DNA of 7,525 nt from an uncultured Sinobacteraceae bacterium. GTDB lineage: Bacteria; Pseudomonadota; Gammaproteobacteria; Steroidobacterales; Steroidobacteraceae. Position numbers and translations under genes: made by a program. Positions 1 through 7,525 of the stretch are shown here, in pieces. The DNA lies in assembly GCA_937902995.1 (NCBI GenBank), contig CALEKY010000176.1, positions 1 to 7,525 on the forward strand, given 5' to 3'. The stretch's first letter is position 1. Every line of letters starts with the position of its first letter. The notes beneath the pieces are model-generated. The model ran no database searches, was not told where the DNA came from, and saw nothing but the letters and a program-made list of their open reading frames with translations.

Positions 1-54
1 AACCCACGACATTCGCCTTGTAAGGGCGACGCTCTACCGCTGAGCTAAGCACCC
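1..54 (-). tRNA. tRNA-Val(TAC), 3' part cut by window edge
   Basis: The minus strand gives acceptor 5' strand GGGTGCT, then TA, a D-arm closed by GCTC/GAGC, and an anticodon arm TCGCC-CTTACAA-GGCGA. The anticodon is TAC (plus-strand GTA at 20-22), which reads valine codons. The variable loop ATGTC and the start of the T-stem (GTGGG) are present. The rest of the T-arm, the 3' acceptor strand and CCA lie outside the window. It sits downstream of hupB, beyond the hupB terminator. I see no convincing promoter in the roughly 100-base spacer at 55-151, so it may depend on a poorly matched promoter or on read-through. Confidence 0.93.
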
Positions 55-151
55 CCGTGGCGGCTGCCTGCGTCTCGCTGCACTGATGCACCGCAGCCCG
101 TGTTCCTGAGCGCGTCGCGAATTGCGAATGCGGATCGGAACCTTGCCATCG

Positions 152-175
152 AAAAACCGCGACTTCGCGTCCGGT
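152..175 (-). terminator. Rho-independent terminator of hupB
   Basis: On the minus strand ACCGGAC pairs with GTC(G)CGGT around a GCGAA loop, giving a 7-bp stem with one bulged G. TTTTTC follows directly. It lies 13 bases past the hupB stop codon, the expected place for the end of a hupB transcript. The stem is modest, so some read-through into tRNA-Val is possible. Confidence 0.7.
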
Positions 176-188
176 CCTCGAGGGCGCG

Positions 189-461
189 CTAATTTACAGC
201 ATCCTTCAGTGCCTTGCCAGCCTTGAAGCCCGGCACCTTGCTTGCAGGAATCTCGATCGTCTCGCCCGTACGAGGATTGCGACCGGGACGCGCTGCACGT
301 CCTTTCACGACGAACGTACCGAAACCGAGCACCGAAACGCTGTCGCCCGCCTTGAGCGCCGCAGTAATGCAATCGAACACTGCGTCGACCGCCTTCGTCG
401 CCTCAGCCTTCGGAAGGCCCGTCTGCCCGCTTACCGCATCGATCAGCTCGGCTTTGTTCAT
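189..461 (-). CDS. hupB: DNA-binding protein HU, beta-type
   Basis: This 90-residue protein has the usual HU length. HU is a small dimeric nucleoid protein that bends and compacts DNA without strong sequence preference. The sequence opens MNKAELIDAV and has the GFGTF turn at about 46-50. The DNA-gripping beta arm spans about 53-76 and includes RNPRTGE, with the DNA-intercalating proline at position 63. The C-terminus is the usual PGFKAGKALKDAV helix. The ATG at 461 is preceded by a good ribosome binding site, AAGGAA at about 469-474. The gene follows lon but is separated from it by a strong terminator and has its own promoter, so it is probably an independent transcript. One Cys at position 31 in the dimer core is mildly unusual. 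The symbol hupB rests on the position after lon; hupA-type paralogs cannot be excluded from sequence alone. Confidence 0.97.
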   Translation of the reverse strand: MNKAELIDAVSGQTGLPKAEATKAVDAVFDCITAALKAGDSVSVLGFGTFVVKGRAARPGRNPRTGETIEIPASKVPGFKAGKALKDAVN

Positions 462-514
462 GTCGGATTCCTTCTTTTTCCTGTTGCGACCTGCACCGGC
501 GCAGGCGGGGGCGC

Positions 515-544
515 GTTATAGCAGTGCGCGGAAGAACGGGTCAA
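515..544 (-). promoter_or_regulatory. Sigma-70-type promoter of hupB
   Basis: On the minus strand a -35 box TTGACC (539-544) and a -10 box TATAAC (515-520) are separated by 18 bases. Both match the housekeeping consensus well. The implied start is near 507-509, giving a leader of roughly 45-50 bases before the hupB ATG. It lies between the lon terminator and hupB, which supports separate transcription of hupB. Confidence 0.75.
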
Positions 545-568
545 CCAGAGTTATGTGACGAATGCAGC

Positions 569-604
569 AAAAGGACCGTGCGAAGATTCCTTCGCACGGT
601 CCTT
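569..604 (-). terminator. Strong rho-independent terminator of lon
   Basis: A perfect 15-bp stem has arms at 571-585 and 590-604 and a 4-base loop at 586-589. On the minus strand it is followed by TTTT, of which the first two Ts are in the stem. It begins 12 bases after the lon stop codon. The arm next to the U-run includes GACCGTGCGAAG, which is GC-rich. It should insulate lon from hupB. Confidence 0.88.
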
Positions 605-615
605 CAAACGCAGCG

Positions 616-3057
<2,442 letters not shown>

Positions 3058-3076
3058 GCGGATTACCTGTCGATGG

Positions 3077-3103
3077 CGAATCGGAAGATTTAGATCCGAT
3101 TCG
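3077..3103. promoter_or_regulatory. Perfect 9-9-9 inverted repeat upstream of lon
   Basis: Arms CGAATCGGA (3077-3085) and TCCGATTCG (3095-3103) are exact reverse complements around a 9-base AT-rich spacer (agatttaga). The element ends 19 bases before the lon GTG, next to the ribosome binding site. The arm and spacer lengths match the CIRCE operator of HrcA, but the arm sequence is not the CIRCE sequence TTAGCACTC/GAGTGCTAA. It could be an operator or an mRNA stem-loop in the leader. The symmetry is seen directly; any function is inferred. Confidence 0.6.
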
Positions 3104-3192
3104 AAAAGGATCGTTCTGCAAAATACCGGAAGCGGTGCCGGGTCGCCAGCGCTCTTCCCCCGGAATCGCGCCGGTTTTCGCCGGGTCCTCGC

Positions 3193-3219
3193 GAATGACG
3201 GATCGAGAGAATGACGGAT
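3193..3219. repeat. 11-bp direct repeat upstream of lon
   Basis: GAATGACGGAT occurs exactly twice, at 3193-3203 and 3209-3219, with a 16-base period and a 5-base gap. It lies in the clpX-lon spacer about 136-162 bases upstream of the lon start. It may be a tandem regulator site or a small duplication. No known binding motif was recognised. Confidence 0.6.
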
Positions 3220-3260
3220 ACAGGGTCGCCCCTATTGCAACCGCTCAAACCGATACTCGG

Positions 3261-3291
3261 AAACGACGAGGGCGCCTGACGGCGCCCTCGT
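3261..3291 (-). terminator. Terminator-like hairpin after clpX
   Basis: An 11-bp perfect GC-rich stem has arms at 3266-3276 and 3281-3291 and a 4-base loop at 3277-3280. It begins 21 bases past the clpX stop. On the minus strand the tail is CGTTTCC, so the U-run is short. The stem is strong enough for at least partial termination, leaving some read-through to lon possible. Confidence 0.7.
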
Positions 3292-3312
3292 AGTGCAAAT
3301 TTGCAATCCGGT

Positions 3313-4629
<1,317 letters not shown>

Positions 4630-4689
4630 GCGTCACCTCAAAGCCTTATCGGCACCGCGTCCACGAGCGTGACACGACGGTGTCGAGGT

Positions 4690-4719
4690 TATATATCACG
4701 CGTTGCCGCTTGCCTGCAA
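4690..4719 (-). promoter_or_regulatory. Candidate promoter of clpX
   Basis: On the minus strand TTGCAG (4714-4719), an 18-base spacer and TATATA (4690-4695) form a plausible sigma-70 promoter. The -10 region reads TGATATATAACC, so TATAAC at 4688-4693 is an alternative with a longer spacer. The -35 box matches only TTG. It lies about 60 bases upstream of the clpX start and would allow clpX to be made separately from clpP. Confidence 0.5.
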
Positions 4720-4794
4720 AGACGGCCTGCTCAGCAACGCGATGACTGTTGGCCGTAAGGCAAATACCTAACAATTCTAGTCACTTAGCCCTAA

Positions 4795-5424
4795 TCACTT
4801 GGGCGTAGCCGGTGTCGAATCGGCGCGGCGTTCGAGCACGCGATCGATGAGGCCATAGGCCACCGCCGCCTCGCCGCCCATGAAGTTGTCGCGATCGGTA
4901 TCTTGGCGGATCTTCTCGACCGTCTGACCGGTGTGTTTGGACAGAATACGGTTCAACCGGTCGCGCATCTCGAGCACTTCGCGTGCATGGATGTCGATGT
5001 CCGATGCCTGTCCTTGGAAGCCTGCCAGCGGCTGGTGGATCATGATCCGGGAGTGAGGTAGTGCATAACGCTTACCCTTCGCTCCGCCGGCGAGCAGGAC
5101 GGCGGCCATGCTCGATGCCTGCCCAACGACCATTGTGCTGACGTCCGGCTTGATGAACTGCATCGTGTCGTAAATCGACAAGCCAGCGGTCACCGACCCG
5201 CCAGGCGAATTGATGTACAGCGCGATGTCCTTGTCCGGATTCTCGGATTCCAAGAAGAGCAGCTGAGCGACCACGAGATTCGCCATGTGGTCCTCGATCG
5301 GACCAACGATGAAGATCACCCGCTCCTTCAACAGGCGCGAATAGATGTCATAAGCACGTTCGCCGCGAGCGGTCTGCTCGACGACCATGGGTACGAGGTT
5401 CATAGCAGCTTTTTCGATGGCCAT
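4795..5424 (-). CDS. clpP: ClpP, serine protease subunit of ClpXP/ClpAP
   Basis: ClpP forms a double-heptamer barrel that degrades proteins fed in by ClpX or ClpA. From ATG 5424 it has 209 residues, close to E. coli ClpP (207). The catalytic triad is Ser105 (QASSMA), His130 (MIHQP) and Asp179 (DTDRDNF), with the E. coli spacing. The substrate-binding segment INSPGGSVTAG and the YDTMQFIKPDV block are intact. The start is uncertain. The frame is also open to a TTG at 5448 (217 residues), and an ATG at 5403 begins right at the conserved NLVPMVVEQ. None has a strong ribosome binding site; I prefer 5424 because related proteins begin about eight residues before NLVPM. Two Gly-to-Ala changes near the active site, SMA for SMG and HQPLAG for HQPLGG, are unusual. 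It follows tig closely and is probably cotranscribed with it. Confidence 0.95.
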   Translation of the reverse strand: MAIEKAAMNLVPMVVEQTARGERAYDIYSRLLKERVIFIVGPIEDHMANLVVAQLLFLESENPDKDIALYINSPGGSVTAGLSIYDTMQFIKPDVSTMVVGQASSMAAVLLAGGAKGKRYALPHSRIMIHQPLAGFQGQASDIDIHAREVLEMRDRLNRILSKHTGQTVEKIRQDTDRDNFMGGEAAVAYGLIDRVLERRADSTPATPK

Positions 5425-5459
5425 GGTTGAAATTGATACGCTCGCCAAGTGTGCATCAT

Positions 5460-5488
5460 CTCGCGGACGGTTTCCTGTCCGAAACGAG
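5460..5488 (-). promoter_or_regulatory. Hairpin in the tig-clpP junction
   Basis: On the minus strand CTCG-TTT-CGGAC pairs with GTCCG-CGAG around an AGGAAACC loop, giving 9 bp with a 3-base bulge. It fills most of the 51-base gap after the tig stop, if TTG 5448 is the clpP start. No U-run follows, so it is not a normal terminator. The GAG nearest the upstream clpP start lies in its descending arm, so it could affect clpP translation or mRNA processing. Confidence 0.45.
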
Positions 5489-5499
5489 GCCCGATTACG

Positions 5500-6795
5500 C
5501 TACGCGCCGAAATTCATTAGTTCCTTGAAAGTCGACGGGACTTCGGTCACTTTGGCGCGTTCGAGCAGCCAATCCACGACCTGGTCCTCGAGCACGCTCG
5601 CTTCGAGCTGCCGCCGCAGCTGCGGGTTACTGCGATACGCCTGCAACGCTTGAGCCGGATCCGGAAACTGCTGCGCGAGCTCCTCCATGCGCGCCTGGAC
5701 CTTTGACTGATCCACTTTCAGCTCGGCGGTTCTGATGATCTCGTTCACCAGCAGGTTCAACGCCACTCGGCGGCGAGCCTGTTCGACGAATGCCTCGGCG
5801 GGCGGCAACTGCGAAACGTCCTGTGCCCCCATGCGCCGACCGGCCTCGATCTGCATGTCGCGAACCTGAACGTCGACGAGACTTTTCGGCAATTCGATCG
5901 GATTCGTCGCGACCAGCCCGTCCAGCACTTGAACCTTCATGCGGGCGCGGATCGCATCGTTCAATTCGCGTCGCATGTTGTCTTCGACTTCCTGACGCAG
6001 ACGCTCGACCCCGCCGGTATCGACTCCGTACGACTTGCAGAATTCCTCGTCGAGCTCCGGCAGCTTGCGCTCTTCCACCGACTTGATCGTCACCTCGAAC
6101 TTCGCAGTCTTACCCGCCAAGTTCGGTGCGCCGTAGTTCTCGGGGAACGTGACATCGATGGTCTTCTTTTCGCCTGCCTTCGCGCCGCGAATACCCTTCT
6201 CGAAATCCGCGAGCATGCGTCCTGAGCCCAGGTGGATCGTCACGTTCTCGCCTTGCCCGCCTTCGAACGGCTGACCGTCCAACGTTCCGGCGAAATCGAC
6301 GACGACGCGGTCGGTGTCCTGCGCTTCGCGCTCGACAGGCGAATACGTCGCGCGCTGTTCCCGCAAGTTCTGAATCATTGCTTCGATATCGGCCGCGGTG
6401 ACGTCCGCGGTCGGGCGCTTCACCTCGATGGTCTCGAGGCCGGTGAGCTTGATTTCCGGGAGGATTTCGAAGGTGGCGCGATACTTGAGGTCACTGCCCT
6501 GTTCGAGGCTGATGGGCTCGATCCGCGGACCTGCCGCAGGAATCAGATTCTGTTGAGTGACGGCCTCCGCAAACGTCGCCTGCATCACGTCGCTGAGCAC
6601 TTCCTGACGAACCTGCTGGCCGAATTGCTGACGGACGACCTTGACGGGCACCTTGCCGGGACGGAAACCCTTCAATCGGACGGTCCGGCTTAGCTTCTGC
6701 AGGCGCTCGTCGATCGCTTTCTCCACGCGCTCGGCGGGAACCTGAACTTCCATTCGGCGCTCGAGGGCACCGATTGCTTCTACGGACACCTGCAT
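5500..6795 (-). CDS. tig: Trigger factor, ribosome-associated chaperone and prolyl isomerase
   Basis: Trigger factor binds the ribosome exit tunnel and shelters nascent chains, with an added peptidyl-prolyl isomerase domain. At 431 residues it matches E. coli trigger factor (432). The N-terminal ribosome-binding domain (about 1-115) carries the signature GFRPGKVP at 43-50. The FKBP-type isomerase domain spans about 160-243 (DRVVVDFAGTLDG to FEVTIKSVEE). The helical substrate-holding C-terminal domain covers about 250-431. The ATG at 6795 has AGAGG about 10 bases upstream. Only 29 bases separate this start from the CCA end of tRNA-Leu, too few for a full promoter with a leader. Transcription therefore probably begins upstream of the tRNA, or within it. 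clpP follows in the same direction with no terminator between. Confidence 0.98.
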   Translation of the reverse strand: MQVSVEAIGALERRMEVQVPAERVEKAIDERLQKLSRTVRLKGFRPGKVPVKVVRQQFGQQVRQEVLSDVMQATFAEAVTQQNLIPAAGPRIEPISLEQGSDLKYRATFEILPEIKLTGLETIEVKRPTADVTAADIEAMIQNLREQRATYSPVEREAQDTDRVVVDFAGTLDGQPFEGGQGENVTIHLGSGRMLADFEKGIRGAKAGEKKTIDVTFPENYGAPNLAGKTAKFEVTIKSVEERKLPELDEEFCKSYGVDTGGVERLRQEVEDNMRRELNDAIRARMKVQVLDGLVATNPIELPKSLVDVQVRDMQIEAGRRMGAQDVSQLPPAEAFVEQARRRVALNLLVNEIIRTAELKVDQSKVQARMEELAQQFPDPAQALQAYRSNPQLRRQLEASVLEDQVVDWLLERAKVTEVPSTFKELMNFGA

Positions 6796-6824
6796 TGCTA
6801 ACGGACCTCTGTTGTAACTCGACG

Positions 6825-6909
6825 TGGTGCGAAAGGAGGGACTCGAACCCTCACGGGGTTACCCACTGGAACCTAAATCCAGCGCGTCTACCAGTTCCGC
6901 CACTTTCGC
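6825..6909 (-). tRNA. tRNA-Leu(TAG)
   Basis: An 85-nt class II tRNA with CCA encoded. Acceptor strands GCGAAAG and CTTTCGC pair fully. The D-arm reads GCGG-AACTGGTAGA-CGCG. The anticodon arm is CTGGA-TTTAGGT-TCCAG with anticodon TAG (plus-strand CTA at 6873-6875). A long variable arm (GGGTAACCCC type) and the T-arm GAGGG-TTCGAGT-CCCTC follow. It directly precedes tig, so the tRNA and tig mRNA may share a precursor needing RNase cleavage at CCA. Confidence 0.97.
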
Positions 6910-6924
6910 GTCCCGTACCCAAAT

Positions 6925-6951
6925 CGCGCACCCCGCCGAAGCGGGGGCGCG
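6925..6951 (-). promoter_or_regulatory. UUCG-capped hairpin upstream of tRNA-Leu
   Basis: CGCGC/GCGCG and CCCCGC/GCGGGG pair with one bulged base and, on the minus strand, a TTCG tetraloop, a very stable type. It sits immediately after a -10-like TATACT. It may be the 5' end structure of the tRNA-Leu/tig transcript, in which case only the inner 6 bp would be transcribed. It may instead be a weak terminator for the upstream tRNAs; its tail, ATTTGG, is poor for that. Confidence 0.5.
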
Positions 6952-6952
6952 G

Positions 6953-6958
6953 AGTATA
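6953..6958 (-). promoter_or_regulatory. Candidate -10 box for tRNA-Leu/tig
   Basis: TATACT on the minus strand differs from TATAAT at one position and is followed by a GC-rich discriminator (CCGCGCC), as in stable-RNA promoters under stringent control. The expected -35 position, about 17 bases upstream, holds only CTTCAA, a poor match. The start would fall near 6945-6947, about 37 bases before the mature tRNA-Leu 5' end. Confidence 0.5.
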
Positions 6959-7080
6959 GCCGACGTACCCTCACCTTGAAGTTAGACCCGGGCCGGGAGT
7001 TCTGAATGGGGTGCCTTCAGAGTCGCAGTGCGGTACCGAAGCACGCGGGGCAACGATTGGCGGCTAGGACGGGAAGGAGG

Positions 7081-7156
<76 letters not shown>

Positions 7157-7175
7157 ACGTTTTCTACCTGGTGGC

Positions 7176-7226
7176 AGAACCGTAACGGGTTCTCGCTCCT
7201 CACTTCAACGGCTCGCGCCGTGAAGT
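7176..7226 (-). repeat. Two hairpins between tRNA-His and tRNA-Lys
   Basis: One hairpin pairs AGAACC (7176-7181) with GGTTCT (7188-7193). The other pairs ACTTCA-a-CGGC (7202-7212) with GCCG-TGAAGT (7217-7226) around a TCGC loop, 10 bp with one bulged A. The second begins 2 bases beyond the CCA end of tRNA-His. Neither is followed by a U-run, so they look like processing stems of a shared tRNA precursor rather than terminators. Confidence 0.5.
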
Positions 7227-7227
7227 T

Positions 7228-7304
7228 TGGGGTGGACGATGGGACTCGAACCCACGACGGCCGGAATCACAATCCGGGGCTCTACCAACTGAGCTACGTC
7301 CACC
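7228..7304 (-). tRNA. tRNA-His(GTG)
   Basis: Acceptor strands GTGGACG and CGTCCAC pair fully. An extra 5' G (position -1, c7304) opposes the discriminator C, the identity mark of tRNA-His. The anticodon arm CCGGA-TTGTGAT-TCCGG gives anticodon GTG (plus-strand CAC at 7268-7270). The T-arm is GTGGG-TTCGAGT-CCCAT, with a G-T closing pair. CCA is encoded at 7228-7230. Confidence 0.97.
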
Positions 7305-7347
7305 ATCGTCCGCACTAATTCAACTTACACGCCCGAAGGCATGTGCG

Positions 7348-7381
7348 TCCATGTCCGGCGCGCCTCCATGGCCGGCGCCCA
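7348..7381. repeat. 17-bp imperfect tandem repeat in the tRNA spacer
   Basis: Two head-to-tail units, 7348-7364 and 7365-7381, agree at 14 of 17 positions around the core TCCATGnCCGGCGCnC. The units are directly adjacent. They lie between tRNA-Arg and tRNA-His, in a stretch with no gene. Confidence 0.6.
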
Positions 7382-7388
7382 TTCGGGC

Positions 7389-7450
7389 CGACCTTCGGTC
7401 GTTCGAAAATTGCTCCTGCAATTTTCGTCGAACCTGCTACTCGCAGGTTC
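7389..7450. repeat. Three consecutive perfect hairpins in the tRNA-Arg/tRNA-His spacer
   Basis: First, CGACC-TTC-GGTCG (7389-7401, 5 bp). Second, CGAAAATTGC-TCCT-GCAATTTTCG (7404-7427, 10 bp). Third, GAACCTGC-TACTC-GCAGGTTC (7430-7450, 8 bp). They are only 2 bases apart. None is followed by a clear U-run on the minus strand, although the second has A4/T4 at the outer part of its stem. The third copies the T-arm words CGAACCTGC and GCAGG of the neighbouring tRNA-Arg. Confidence 0.6.
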
Positions 7451-7462
7451 TCACCTGTCCTA

Positions 7463-7479
7463 GCGCGCCTTTGGCGCGC
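7463..7479 (-). repeat. Hairpin joining the tRNA-Arg 3' end to its trailer
   Basis: GCGCGCC (7463-7469) and GGCGCGC (7473-7479) are perfect reverse complements around TTT. The right arm overlaps the encoded CC of CCA, the discriminator and four bases of the acceptor strand. In the precursor this hairpin would compete with the tRNA acceptor stem. Confidence 0.55.
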
Positions 7480-7525
7480 CCGGCAGGATTCGAACCTGCG
7501 ACCCTCGGCTTAGAAGGCCGATGCT
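7472..7525 (-). tRNA. tRNA-Arg(TCT), 5' part cut by window edge
   Basis: On the minus strand the visible part has the anticodon arm TCGGC-CTTCTAA-GCCGA with anticodon TCT (plus-strand AGA at 7512-7514), variable loop GGGTC, T-arm GCAGG-TTCGAAT-CCTGC, acceptor 3' strand CGGGCGC, discriminator G and encoded CCA. The D-arm and 5' acceptor strand lie beyond the window. It reads AGA (and AGG by wobble) and would be the first gene of the tRNA cluster seen here. Confidence 0.94.

Noticed and set aside
55..151. Promoter search between hupB and tRNA-Val
   Set aside because: No -35/-10 pair of acceptable quality was found on the minus strand.
3218..3249. Sigma-32-like lon promoter (TTTGAGC and CCCTGTAT on the minus strand)
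   Set aside because: Both boxes deviate from CTTGAA and CCCCAT, the spacer is longer than usual, and the -10-like part overlaps the direct repeat. Too weak to annotate.
4777..4800. 10-bp near-direct repeat CTAGTCACTT/CTAATCACTT at the clpP stop
   Set aside because: It is short, one copy lies partly in coding sequence, and it only supplies an extra in-frame stop. Probably chance.
7005..7011. CCCCATT on the minus strand, resembling a heat-shock -10 box upstream of tRNA-Leu/tig
   Set aside because: No CTTGAA-like box lies at the required distance upstream.

Overview
The window is a housekeeping block from what looks like a gammaproteobacterial chromosome. It is GC-rich, with G/C-heavy third codon positions. 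The protein order is tig-clpP-clpX-lon-hupB, the classic trigger factor/ATP-dependent protease locus of Gammaproteobacteria. The proteins closely resemble the E. coli, Pseudomonas and Xanthomonas versions as I remember them. A ClpP N-terminus of the MxIxxxAxNLVPMVVEQ type and the tRNA-rich surroundings suggest a Xanthomonas-, Nevskia- or Steroidobacter-like lineage rather than an enteric one. That placement is inference from memory, not a database result.

Every gene I can support is on the minus strand, so transcription runs from high to low coordinates. In that order the window holds: tRNA-Arg(TCT), cut by the right edge; a 167-base spacer full of short hairpins and a 17-bp imperfect tandem repeat; tRNA-His(GTG); a 71-base spacer with two hairpins; tRNA-Lys(CTT); a 168-base spacer with a likely promoter and a UUCG-capped hairpin; tRNA-Leu(TAG); then tig only 29 bases later, clpP, clpX, lon and hupB. 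Last comes tRNA-Val(TAC), cut by the left edge.

Together the proteins form a protein-quality module. Trigger factor folds nascent chains at the ribosome. ClpX unfolds substrates and feeds them to the ClpP barrel. Lon is a single-chain AAA+ protease for misfolded and regulatory proteins. HU is a nucleoid protein and a known Lon substrate in E. coli. Stem-loop terminators follow clpX, lon and hupB. Promoter-like sites precede hupB (strong), clpX (moderate) and tRNA-Leu/tig (moderate). No terminator is visible between tig and clpP or between clpP and clpX, so these probably share transcripts.

I found no novel system, mobile element or CRISPR array. The points worth a second look are regulatory: a perfect 9-9-9 inverted repeat and a separate 11-bp direct repeat upstream of lon, an uncertain clpP start with a hairpin and a possible 19-codon leader ORF, tRNA-Leu apparently leading the tig transcript, and the hairpin-rich tRNA-Arg/tRNA-His spacer.
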